Source of the DNA: Acidobacteriota bacterium
Lineage (GTDB): Bacteria; Acidobacteriota; Blastocatellia; RBC074
Reading direction: 5' to 3'
NCBI GenBank assembly: GCA_018268995.1
Contig: JAFDVL010000048.1
Coordinates: forward strand, 48,819 to 112,818
Length of the DNA stretch: 64,000 bases
Below the pieces are notes generated by a model. It did no database searches, had not been told where the DNA came from, and saw only the letters and a list, made by a program, of their open reading frames with translations. Below are positions 17,897 through 26,728 of this stretch, piece by piece; position 1 is the first letter of the stretch; the number at the start of each line of letters is the position of its first letter. A program made the translations under genes and the position numbers.

Positions 17897-18262
17897 TTAC
17901 AGATGTTTGGCAACTGCTGCTAATAAGTCAGATTCCATGAACGGTTTGGTGAGGTAGGCATCCGCACCTTGCTTCATTCCCCAGAAACGGTCGCTGTCCT
18001 GATTTTTGCTTGTGAGCATCACGACCGGAATCTGCTGTGTTTCAGAAGACGTTTTGAGCGTCCGGCAAATCTGGAACCCGTTTTGTCCGGGCAAAATGAC
18101 GTCGAGGACGATCAGGTCTGGTTTTTCAGACGCAGCCTTGCGCAAAGCTTCCTCGCCATCTACTGCGGTGATCAAACGATAGCCCTGAGTTTGCAGGCAA
18201 TTCGTGGCCAGTTTCATTTGTGTCGGACTGTCATCTACCACCAGAATCGTTGCTTGAGGCAT
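17897..18262 (-). CDS. Single-domain response regulator (PilH/CheY-like)
   Basis: This is a complete 121-aa CheY-like receiver with the acidic pair Asp10-Asp11, phospho-acceptor Asp54 (IVLDVILPGQNG), the Thr/Ser switch in MLTSKN and Lys106 (YLTKP). The sequence around the site (DVILPGQNGFQ, GADAYLTKPF) is of the PilH/PilG kind. It has no output domain and probably acts by protein contact with pilus motors or as a phosphate sink. It is the second gene of the operon, 57 bp after the TPR-receiver gene. Confidence 0.92.
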   Translation of the reverse strand: MPQATILVVDDSPTQMKLATNCLQTQGYRLITAVDGEEALRKAASEKPDLIVLDVILPGQNGFQICRTLKTSSETQQIPVVMLTSKNQDSDRFWGMKQGADAYLTKPFMESDLLAAVAKHL

Positions 18263-18319
18263 ATTACTGCTCCTGTAAAGTTAAGTAAGGTTATCAATTT
18301 ATACACTCTAACGCGGTGC

Positions 18320-19678
18320 TTAAATTCTTTGCGCAGCTTCCTGACAATGCACATCAATGAGTTGCAACAAGCTGTCAATTTCAAAAGGTTTCGTGATGTA
18401 GGCGGTGGCTCCCACCATTCGCCCACGTAATTTGTCAAAAATTCCATCTTTGCCAGATAACATAATGATCGGCACTCCCTTCGTAACGGAGTTGCTGCGG
18501 ATCATCTTGCAAAGCTGATAGCCGTCCATGTGCGGCATTGTGATGTCAGACAAAATCAGGTCGGGCACAACTTCTTTGAGCTTATTGAGCGCGTCCAGTC
18601 CATTGGTGGCACAAATGACCTGATGTCCATATTTTTCCAGCGTCATTGAGACCAGCTTACGAATTGTCGGGCTGTCATCCACCATCAGAATTGTGTAACT
18701 CCCGACGGTTTCACCCGAATGCGTTTCTGATTCAGGCGGTAGCGTTGGCGATGAAGCCATTGTTACCGCAGCATCTGCTACTGCCGTAGATTCAGCAACG
18801 CGCTGTAATAGATTCTCCACCTGAGCTTTCAGTCGCCCGTCTTTGAGTTTCAGTTCAGAAGCACGTCGCAAAAATGCGGCTCCTTCCTCAAAACGGCTCA
18901 GGTTCAAATATCCCAATCCAAGATTGAAAAGAGAGGTGTGATCCGTCTCTTCACCAGCGGCTGCCACTTGGGTTTCCATCTGCTGGACAGCGGTGCGTAT
19001 TATTTCCTGCTGGACATCTTTGTTATTTAGAACCTCGTCCAGATTGGTCAGCGATACGACGGCTCGGCAATGTGAACATTGAATGGGGACGTGCAGTGCC
19101 TCTGTCTGACAGAAGGGACAACTCCAAGTGGAAGAAGAAAGTATCTTGGGATTGGAAGGGGAAGGCTGTGTAGTGATGGATTCAGTGACAGCGCCGGGTG
19201 CATGGGCTTTTGGTTGCAGTTTCCCAATCCAGGTTTTCGCTCGTTCATTATTAGGATTGATCTGTAGAACCCGCAACGTATGCCGCGATGCTTCCTCAAT
19301 ATCTTTGGCTAAAGTTGCCAGCCACAGCCAGGCAAGCTCGTTGTTGGGGTCTAGTTCCGTCAGTTCTACTAACAGTTCGCGCGCTTCTTCTTTTCTCCCG
19401 CTTTTTGCCGCAGCCACACCCTCCTGCAACAACAGATGTTTCAGTCCCAGGATGGCTTGTTCTTGCTGTGGATTGATTTTGATTGCCTGTCGCCAGCATT
19501 GCATCACATCCTGTGGCGTAGTCGAAACGGAAGCCAACCATAACCACGCCAACTCATTTTCTGCATGCGTGGCTGTCAGTTGCTGAAGTCGGGCACGCGC
19601 TGCTGCTTTATCCCCAGCGAGAGCCGCCGAAATCGCTTCTTGTAATAATGCTGATTGTGGATGTGGCGCTGTGCTCAT
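18320..19678 (-). CDS. TPR / zinc-ribbon / receiver regulator (PilG position)
   Basis: The 452-aa protein starts at the ATG at 19678; the longer open frame to 19774 adds an implausible leader. Residues 5-160 are TPR-like helical repeats (LAWLWLA occurs twice, plus INPNNERAK). Residues about 190-215 form a zinc ribbon (CPFC and CSHC). A further TPR-like stretch follows, and residues about 325-450 are a receiver with VDDS, Asp in LILSDITMPHMDG and Lys in YITKPF. Its place at the head of the operon and its receiver match PilG, but the N-terminal TPR and zinc ribbon are additions that may recruit a partner. The receiver looks phosphorylatable. Confidence 0.85.
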   Translation of the reverse strand: MSTAPHPQSALLQEAISAALAGDKAAARARLQQLTATHAENELAWLWLASVSTTPQDVMQCWRQAIKINPQQEQAILGLKHLLLQEGVAAAKSGRKEEARELLVELTELDPNNELAWLWLATLAKDIEEASRHTLRVLQINPNNERAKTWIGKLQPKAHAPGAVTESITTQPSPSNPKILSSSTWSCPFCQTEALHVPIQCSHCRAVVSLTNLDEVLNNKDVQQEIIRTAVQQMETQVAAAGEETDHTSLFNLGLGYLNLSRFEEGAAFLRRASELKLKDGRLKAQVENLLQRVAESTAVADAAVTMASSPTLPPESETHSGETVGSYTILMVDDSPTIRKLVSMTLEKYGHQVICATNGLDALNKLKEVVPDLILSDITMPHMDGYQLCKMIRSNSVTKGVPIIMLSGKDGIFDKLRGRMVGATAYITKPFEIDSLLQLIDVHCQEAAQRI

Positions 19679-20160
19679 GGTTGTCTTACGCCTTGTCAAC
19701 AGATTTTCCCCAGTCGCCGTCCTCCCGCCCACCAATGGACAGAGCGACGCCGAGAGGTGTAGGGCAATTTTCATACCAACACATTTGCCTTAGTTTTGTT
19801 AGGGTTTTGCAGCTTTTCGGCAAAGCAGCGCTGGCAAGTGACATTCGCTGGCAAGACCGATGTAACGCGATTTGTCATTGATGTTGCACGCAATCCATAC
19901 GCCGTCGCCAAGGTGTTTTATCTGTCTGTGCAAGTTGCGAAAATCCAGATGGCCTCGCCCGCTGCCCGGCAATGAAATGTAAGAGCTTTATTAGAACTTC
20001 AGAACAGCAAATTTTGTTAGATTATGAGGCCCGGCAAGCCCACGTTCTGTAGCTAACCCAGCACGCTGCTACAAGCCACTTCTCCAATGGCAATCTTTGC
20101 TGCCCCACGACATTACCCCTTGCCCTGCATTTCCGCGAGAGACCGGATGGTGAATTAAGC
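19679..20160. other. Divergent promoter region, no gene seen
   Basis: These 482 bp separate the leftward chemosensory operon from the rightward GGDEF-EAL gene and should carry both promoters. Open frames across it are short and lack recognisable content. I could not assign -35/-10 boxes or a riboswitch with confidence. Confidence 0.5.
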
Positions 20161-22518
20161 ATGATGAGTGTTGTACCATTGCCAGCAAATGAAGAAACTC
20201 GCTTAGCTGCATTGCATCAAGCCAATATCCTGGATACCGAACCAGAATCTCGATTTGACCGACTCTCACAGTTAGCGGCGGAGATCTGTGGTGTCTCAAT
20301 GGCAATGATTAGCTTTGTCACTGCCGATTCCTGTTGGCCGAAATCCCTCTTTGGTTGTGAATTGGGAGAACTCCCGCGTGAAAGTAGTGCTGCCGGCTGG
20401 ATTGTGGCTGGGACGGAACCGTTAGTGATTGCTGATCTAACTATAGATGAAAGATTCAATCAGGAACCCTTTTATATCGGTGATGATGTCGTTCGATTTT
20501 ATGCAGGCGTCCCTTTAATTACGCTGGATAAGCACGCGATAGGCGTTTTGTCGGCATTTGATTTCCAACCCCGCGAAATTGATGCGGCACAAGTCAGGAT
20601 GCTTAAGCATGTCGCTAAACTTGTGATGGGGCAATTAGACCTGAACAGTATGGCCAGCGCATTGGAAACCGCCAGTGCCGACGGAGAGCAGCTCAAACAA
20701 CGCCTGGTTCTCAATGAAAAATTACTCAAGCGATTAGAGCATCATAGCACCGTGCAGGCGAAAAATATTGCCGAGCTGAAAGAGCAGCTGAGAGATCAAA
20801 AGTGCGTTGGGGAGATGTATGGCTTGGTGGCTCGCAGCTCAAATGATGGAATTTGGGATTGGGATTTGAAGACCAATAAGGTTCAGTTTGATGATCGCTG
20901 GAAAGAGATGTTGGGTTATGGGGAAGACGAGTTAACCGATTCGATGGACGAGTGGCTGAACCGTATCCACCCGGATGATCTCGAATTATTCAAAACAGAA
21001 ATCGAAGCAAATTTGATTGGGTGGACGACAACGCTCAATAACGAACATCGCTTGCAGCATAAAGACGGTTCTTATCGTTGGGTGTTGAGCCGTGGGATGG
21101 CCGCGAAGAATGATGATGGAACGGTTTATCGCATTGCTGGTTCAATCCTTGACATCACAGACAACAAAGGGGCTGAGCAACAATTACTGCATAACGCTTT
21201 CCACGATGTTTTGACCGGGCTACCAAATCGCGCCTTGTTTATGGATCGTCTGAAGCGCTCGCTCAATCGTGCCAAATATCGGCCTGACTATTTATTTGCC
21301 GCGCTCTTCCTGGACTTGGATCGCTTCAAGGTCATCAACGATAGCTTAGGGCATCAGGTCGGTGACGAACTCCTGATTGGCATTGCGCGTCGGCTGGAAA
21401 AATGTATGCGTCCGGGCGATATGATCGCGCGACTGGGCGGTGATGAATTTGCGGTGATTATTGATAATCTCAAAAGTTCAGAGGACGCGATTCAGGCTGC
21501 CGAGCGATTACATCAGGAGATGTCTATCCCGTATCTGTTGAGCGGGCGCGAGGTCTATGCCTCTGCCAGCATCGGCGTAGCGCTGAGCCAGGCGCACCAT
21601 GAAACAGCACAGGACTTTCTGCGCGCCGCAGACACCGCAATGTATCACGCGAAAAGCCGTGGACGCGGTTGCGTGGAATTATTCGACACCGAAATGCATG
21701 CTCGCGCGTTGGGGCAATTGCAAATCGAAACAGATTTGCGACGCGCCCTGCAACGCGAAGAATTTCGTGTTTTCTATCAACCTATTGTTTCTACTGAATC
21801 GCGGCAGGTGCGAGGCTTTGAAGCTCTCGTTCGTTGGGACCATCCTGAACAAGGCCTGCTTTCACCGATTCGCTTCATGCAGGTTGCCGAGGAAACCGGT
21901 CTGGTGATTCCAATTGATCAATGGGTGTTGCGCGAAGCCTGCACGCAACTGCGCGAATGGCAATATGAGTTCCCGATGAATCCGCTGTTATCCATCAGCG
22001 TGAATCTTTCCGGCAAACAATTTGCGCATCCTGATCTCTGTGAAAAAGTGCGCCGCATTCTGGATGAAACGGGCGTCATTCCGCTCAGCGTCAAATTGGA
22101 AATTACCGAAAGTTCGCTGGTGGAAAATCCTGATGCGGCGGCGCATATCTTGCGGCAACTGAAAGAACTCGGCGTGCGAATTTCACTGGATGATTTTGGG
22201 ACTGGCTATTCCAGCTTAAGTTACTTACACAGATTCCCGATTGACGTACTAAAAATAGATCGTTCCTTCGTCAATCGTATGAGTGTTTCCAAGAACTCTG
22301 AAATTGTGCGCACGATTATTACGCTGGCTATTAACCTTGGCATGGAAGTGATTGCAGAGGGGGTTGAAACCGAAGAACAGGTGTCACAACTGGCGAGCAT
22401 GCGCTGCGATTATGTGCAGGGCTATTTGTTCTCACAACCAATGCGCGACACCGCCGTTCACGAACTGCTTACAATCACTTATCCGAAAAATAAACGTCCG
22501 CAAACGGCCATCGCTTGA
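20161..22518 (+). CDS. GAF-PAS-GGDEF-EAL cyclic-di-GMP enzyme
   Basis: The protein is 785 aa and has no membrane segment, so it is probably cytosolic. A GAF domain spans 1-160 and a coiled coil about 165-215. A PAS domain with PAC spans about 220-345 (SNDGIWDWDL, HKDGSYRWVLSRG). The GGDEF domain spans about 350-515, with the intact signature RLGGDEF at 424-430. The EAL domain spans about 530-775 with EALVRW at 554-559, DDFGTGYSSL and the later EGVETEEQ. Both halves keep the catalytic signatures, so it may make and break c-di-GMP under control of the sensor domains. It ends 9 bp from the convergent Wzc-like gene, which suggests a link to polysaccharide output. Confidence 0.95.
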   Translation: MMSVVPLPANEETRLAALHQANILDTEPESRFDRLSQLAAEICGVSMAMISFVTADSCWPKSLFGCELGELPRESSAAGWIVAGTEPLVIADLTIDERFNQEPFYIGDDVVRFYAGVPLITLDKHAIGVLSAFDFQPREIDAAQVRMLKHVAKLVMGQLDLNSMASALETASADGEQLKQRLVLNEKLLKRLEHHSTVQAKNIAELKEQLRDQKCVGEMYGLVARSSNDGIWDWDLKTNKVQFDDRWKEMLGYGEDELTDSMDEWLNRIHPDDLELFKTEIEANLIGWTTTLNNEHRLQHKDGSYRWVLSRGMAAKNDDGTVYRIAGSILDITDNKGAEQQLLHNAFHDVLTGLPNRALFMDRLKRSLNRAKYRPDYLFAALFLDLDRFKVINDSLGHQVGDELLIGIARRLEKCMRPGDMIARLGGDEFAVIIDNLKSSEDAIQAAERLHQEMSIPYLLSGREVYASASIGVALSQAHHETAQDFLRAADTAMYHAKSRGRGCVELFDTEMHARALGQLQIETDLRRALQREEFRVFYQPIVSTESRQVRGFEALVRWDHPEQGLLSPIRFMQVAEETGLVIPIDQWVLREACTQLREWQYEFPMNPLLSISVNLSGKQFAHPDLCEKVRRILDETGVIPLSVKLEITESSLVENPDAAAHILRQLKELGVRISLDDFGTGYSSLSYLHRFPIDVLKIDRSFVNRMSVSKNSEIVRTIITLAINLGMEVIAEGVETEEQVSQLASMRCDYVQGYLFSQPMRDTAVHELLTITYPKNKRPQTAIA

Positions 22519-22527
22519 GATTCGTGT

Positions 22528-24954
22528 CTATTTGGAAGCTTTGCCGAACGACGATCCATCTTCAAATTGGCTATAGTAACGATAATCGTAATAGCCATAT
22601 TCGCCTTGCTTGAAGTCAAAATTATTCAGCACCGTTCCTAATACCTTGGCGTGTACTTTAGCTAATTGTTGTGTGCTATAGCGCAGTACATCGCGCGTGC
22701 ATTTGCCACTACTGACAACCAGAATCACACCATCAGCCATCGTTGACATAATCAACGCGTCAGTAACGCTGACAAGCGGCGGAGAGTCAATCAGGATGTG
22801 ATCATAGATTCTGGACAACTGCTGTAGCAGATGGTGCATTTTTTCCGAGCTGACCAATTCAGAAGCATTCGGCGGAATCGTGCCACTGGGAATGACATAC
22901 AGATTCGGCATATCGGTTTCTTTTACGACACGATCCAGCGGCACTTCGCCAGACAAGTAGTTTGATAGTCCCAGCCGATTTTCCACGCCCATTGCTTTAT
23001 GAATCGTGGGGCGACGCATATCTGCATCCAGCACCACAATTGATCTGCCCAACTTGGACAACGAAAACGCTGTGTTGATCACGGTCGTGCTTTTGCCTTC
23101 ACCCGCCAAACCACTGGTAATCAGGATTTTCTTGGGCGGGCCTCCGGCAGTAGAAAGCAGGATCGAGGTCCGCAGATTACTGTATGCCTCAACCGCCGTC
23201 GGGCCGGAGATCGTATCGAACATCTGTTGTGGATCAAGCTTGAGCAGGGACGTCGGCTGCACCTGCGATGGCGTAATGAGCGTTGCTTCAAGCCCCATCG
23301 GCAATTCCGCGATGGGCTTACGTGAAAGCACGGGATTTCCCTTGGTAATGAGCTTGGGAATCATCGCCAAAGTGGGCAAATGCACGGCTTGCGAAATGTC
23401 ATGCGAATCCTTAATTGTGTTGTCGAGTGAATCTACTAAGAACGCCAATGCCAGCGCACCAATTGCACTCAGGAAAAGGCACAGCAGGATATTTTGCAGG
23501 TGACGCGGACTGGTTGGATTAAGCGGCACTTTGGCTGGCTCAATGACACGCACGTTGTTGTATTGCTCATAAAGCTGAACCTGGGCCTGTGTGCTTTTTT
23601 GCAGGAACTCATTGTACAGGGCAGTTGCCGTATCTTTGTTTTGCTTGAGGACGTTGTAGCGAATGGCTGCCTGGTTTTCCTGCACTGCTTCGCCCTTGGC
23701 TCTGGTTAGGGATGCTTTCAGCGAGGCTTCGTTCTTTTCAGCGCGTTCATATTCGCTTTTCAGCTTTTCTGCCAGAGCAGCCGTATTGTCCTTGATCTGC
23801 TTTTCTAACACAGTCATTTGCTGTCGGGTTTCCTGCACTTTGGGATTACGTGTCCCAAGTTTGACGCCTAGTTGGGCGTTCTCTGTTTCAAGTTCGCCAT
23901 ACTTCTTTTTCAATTCTACCAGCTTCGGATCAGAGAAAGCCTCAGGCAGTTGTTCAATGCGTCCTTGTACAACTTCTTGATACAGCGATTGTTGGATGTT
24001 GCGTTTGATCTCTGCTTCAGTAACTTCCTTGTGTAGCTTAGTGAGTTTGTCGGTCGTGAGCGTTTCCTTCCCCTCAATGCTGAAAATGTTATTGGCTTTG
24101 GTGTAATCCGCCAATTCGCGCTCCGCCTGTTCGACCTTGGCTTTCATTTCCTGCATAGTGCGCGTCAGCCATTCAGAGGTATGGGTAAACTTGTTGGTTT
24201 TATCTTCAAAGTTGCTGTCCCGGAAGTTCTTGGCCAGGCCATTGGCAATGGCTGTCGCCAACACGGGATCAGTGTGCGTAACCTGAATATTCACCAGGCG
24301 CGATTCTCGCGTGCGTGTGACGGACATGTTGTCTTTGACAAACTGAATTTGTTTGTCGAGCGCCAATTGTGCCTCGCCAGACAGCCGTTTGTTGGGCGTA
24401 TTTTTCTCTTTCGGCGGAGCGAGGAAAATATCTTCCAGGATTTTAGCGTCTGACGTTGGTTTAGGCGCACCACCAAAAACTGCCTTGAACGTATCGCCGA
24501 TGGAGCGTGTTTGCGAAAGATCCGTGAAGTTTGGATTATTGTTTAGCCGCAAAGAATAAATGACTTCTTCAATCAGCGGGTCACTTTGGATTACCTGAAG
24601 CGCTGTCCTTACATCGTAGTCTGCCGCCTGAATGACTGTGTCGCCAGTTTTGATAATGGTTGGATTGTCTTTTCCTACTTCAAGAATAGCTTGCGCCTGA
24701 TAGAGGGATTTATACCGATATGAAAATAACGTCCCAAGTGTTGTGCAGCCCAAAATCACCAGCAGGATAAGAAGTTTGCGGCGTTTGATAATTCGCCAGT
24801 AATCCTGGAGCAGATGACGATTCATCGGGCTGTGTGGGGCAAGCGCGTAACGCGGAACCGTGATGAGGTCTTTAGCTAATGCCTGTTGGGCTTCAGTGCG
24901 CGCCATCAGTGCCACATCTGAATGGTTGGGAGGATTGGGTTGGTTAGGTTCCAT
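22528..24954 (-). CDS. Wzc-like polysaccharide co-polymerase / tyrosine autokinase
   Basis: The protein is 808 aa. TM1 is at about 60-80, followed by a Wzz-type chain-length domain and long periplasmic coiled coils (about 240-440), then TM2 at about 485-505. A cytosolic CpsD/CapB-type kinase domain runs from about 600. Walker A is ITSGLAGEGKST near 615, Walker A' is VVLDADMRRPT, and Walker B is HILIDSPPL. The C-terminus is a tyrosine cluster (GYYDYRYYSQ), the expected autophosphorylation tail of BY-kinases. It controls length and export of a capsule or exopolysaccharide together with the Wza-like gene upstream. No Wzx, Wzy or glycosyltransferase gene lies in the window. Confidence 0.93.
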   Translation of the reverse strand: MEPNQPNPPNHSDVALMARTEAQQALAKDLITVPRYALAPHSPMNRHLLQDYWRIIKRRKLLILLVILGCTTLGTLFSYRYKSLYQAQAILEVGKDNPTIIKTGDTVIQAADYDVRTALQVIQSDPLIEEVIYSLRLNNNPNFTDLSQTRSIGDTFKAVFGGAPKPTSDAKILEDIFLAPPKEKNTPNKRLSGEAQLALDKQIQFVKDNMSVTRTRESRLVNIQVTHTDPVLATAIANGLAKNFRDSNFEDKTNKFTHTSEWLTRTMQEMKAKVEQAERELADYTKANNIFSIEGKETLTTDKLTKLHKEVTEAEIKRNIQQSLYQEVVQGRIEQLPEAFSDPKLVELKKKYGELETENAQLGVKLGTRNPKVQETRQQMTVLEKQIKDNTAALAEKLKSEYERAEKNEASLKASLTRAKGEAVQENQAAIRYNVLKQNKDTATALYNEFLQKSTQAQVQLYEQYNNVRVIEPAKVPLNPTSPRHLQNILLCLFLSAIGALALAFLVDSLDNTIKDSHDISQAVHLPTLAMIPKLITKGNPVLSRKPIAELPMGLEATLITPSQVQPTSLLKLDPQQMFDTISGPTAVEAYSNLRTSILLSTAGGPPKKILITSGLAGEGKSTTVINTAFSLSKLGRSIVVLDADMRRPTIHKAMGVENRLGLSNYLSGEVPLDRVVKETDMPNLYVIPSGTIPPNASELVSSEKMHHLLQQLSRIYDHILIDSPPLVSVTDALIMSTMADGVILVVSSGKCTRDVLRYSTQQLAKVHAKVLGTVLNNFDFKQGEYGYYDYRYYSQFEDGSSFGKASK

Positions 24955-25061
24955 AAAATATCTAGCGGAGTAGAAGATGAGGATTTAATACTGCACTAAT
25001 TAGCTCATATGAAAATCGCTAACTACAAACTGGGGAGTCTCCAGCCCGCCGCGATGTTTCC

Positions 25062-26195
25062 TTAGCGAAAGATGTAAGGAAGATTTCCCAGCGTCACCGC
25101 TGCGCCTGCGGGCAGCCCGTTGATAAATGCGGAGGTGATGCTTTTTATTTTGCTATCAGGTAAGACGATCACATCATTGGGCTGCAACACAATATCGGGG
25201 GTTTTTCCCTTCATCACATCATCAATATTGACGGCAATTTCATCACGTTGGGTTGTTCCCGGCTTTTCCCGAAAGATGATGCCTTTGCTGGGGTTGGCCT
25301 TTGTTGTCGGGCCTTTGGCTAACGACATTGCCTGTCGGAGCGTTGCCGCTTCCTTGATTGTGAAAGAGCCGGGGCTGTTCACTTCGCCTCCAACATAGAA
25401 CACATCGGCTTCGGGAATATAAATCACAGCATCCGGCTCAACGCGCGGATTGTATTTCGGATCACCCTTCAGCATGTCGCTGATTTTGATTTTGTTCAGC
25501 ACATAATCGGACTGTGCTTCTCCGTCAGTGGTGACCTTTTCTGTGCTGGAAAACGTCTGTGTGGTATTCAGCGATTCGGGTTTGGCGGTGGCTAGTGAAG
25601 GTGCTGCCGATCCTTCTGTAGCTTTTTTCTCTCGATCAGGTTGTAAAAGGTAAATTGTCCCACCGCGCTTTTCCGTAAAGCCACCTGCCATTGAAATCAG
25701 CTTCAACAAAACGGGGCGGCCTTCGATCTGGTAAACGCCTGGTTGTCGCACTTCTCCGTGTACATAGAACGTTTGACTGTTGTACTGCCGGACGATCACA
25801 GTTACTTGCGGCGTTTTCAGATAATCATCCTCGCGCAACCGCTTTTCGATTTGTTCGGCCAGCATTTCTGCGGTTAGGCCCTGACTGTTGATCGAACCAA
25901 AGGGCGGAAACGAAAATGAGCCACTCGCATTTACCCGATAGATTTTGGACAACTCAGGCGCATCTTCAATTTGAATGTCCAGCATATCGCCCGGACTCAC
26001 GCGGTAATCTTCACTCGCCTGAATCAATACGCCTTTGTTGCGGGGGTCAATAACAGGTGTGGTTGGCAATTGGCTGGCGCGATCTGGTTTGGTGGGAGTT
26101 GGTTGAGTCGCTTTGTCTGTCTGAGCCAGTACGCTGCCCCAGGCCATGACAAGGACTAAGCTAATCCAACATAATTTTGTTGCCAATGATCGCAT
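25062..26195 (-). CDS. Wza-like polysaccharide export outer-membrane protein
   Basis: The 377-aa protein starts at the ATG at 26195, with AGGAGG nine bases upstream; an upstream start at 26225 is less likely. It has a signal peptide (cleavage near LAQ at 23-25), then a poly-export domain (YRVSPGDMLDIQI) at about 60-150. Two SLBB domains follow (FYVHGEVRQPGVY and FYVGGEVNSPGSF). It would form the periplasmic and outer-membrane channel through which the polymer handled by the Wzc-like kinase leaves the cell. No lipobox cysteine is visible, unlike classic Wza. It is separated from the kinase gene by 107 bp, same strand. Confidence 0.92.
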   Translation of the reverse strand: MRSLATKLCWISLVLVMAWGSVLAQTDKATQPTPTKPDRASQLPTTPVIDPRNKGVLIQASEDYRVSPGDMLDIQIEDAPELSKIYRVNASGSFSFPPFGSINSQGLTAEMLAEQIEKRLREDDYLKTPQVTVIVRQYNSQTFYVHGEVRQPGVYQIEGRPVLLKLISMAGGFTEKRGGTIYLLQPDREKKATEGSAAPSLATAKPESLNTTQTFSSTEKVTTDGEAQSDYVLNKIKISDMLKGDPKYNPRVEPDAVIYIPEADVFYVGGEVNSPGSFTIKEAATLRQAMSLAKGPTTKANPSKGIIFREKPGTTQRDEIAVNIDDVMKGKTPDIVLQPNDVIVLPDSKIKSITSAFINGLPAGAAVTLGNLPYIFR

Positions 26196-26728
26196 CACAA
26201 AGCCTCCTTGCAAAACTGCCAACATCTAAGCGTAGCCATAGTAATTCGAGTGGGGGCCTGTCAGGCTGAGCCTCAAAATAAGCCTGAGTTAAATTTTACA
26301 TCGTAATCATAGCGCGAAATTCTCTCTGGCGAAATCGTGAGGCAGCAACAGAGAGCCGATTGAAGGACTGTGATTGCTTTTCGATCCGAACAGCAAGGCA
26401 GAAGTCTGAGGGCGTTTCAACTCATCGCCAGGAAAGAATCCTTACACCGTTTGCAAACTCGTCAAGCCAGTCTTGCTTTCTTGGGCTACCATTGCCGGAA
26501 AGTAGCGCGTAGTCGGGGGAAATTGAACTTGATCACTTCAATTTCTCGCAAAGCTACTATGTTAAAAAAACCTTGTCAAGCAGTTTTCATTGCTGTCAGG
26601 TTCTCTTAATTGCCTGACTAAAGGGCCTTAGGCGCTGAGTTGGTTTCGTCTGAGGGCTATGTTAAGATTCCGCATCGCTAAAGGCATGAAACTCTGTCAA
26701 GTACTACAAGCAGCTTAAATTAACCGCT
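26196..26728. other. Divergent intergenic region, no gene seen
   Basis: These 533 bp lie between the leftward export operon and rightward hpnH. A 79-codon open frame inside it shows no family signal. Nothing recognisable was found beyond its expected role as a double promoter region. Confidence 0.5.

Noticed and set aside
26370..26609. 79-codon frame in the export/hpnH intergenic region
   Set aside because: No recognisable family and composition typical of non-coding DNA.
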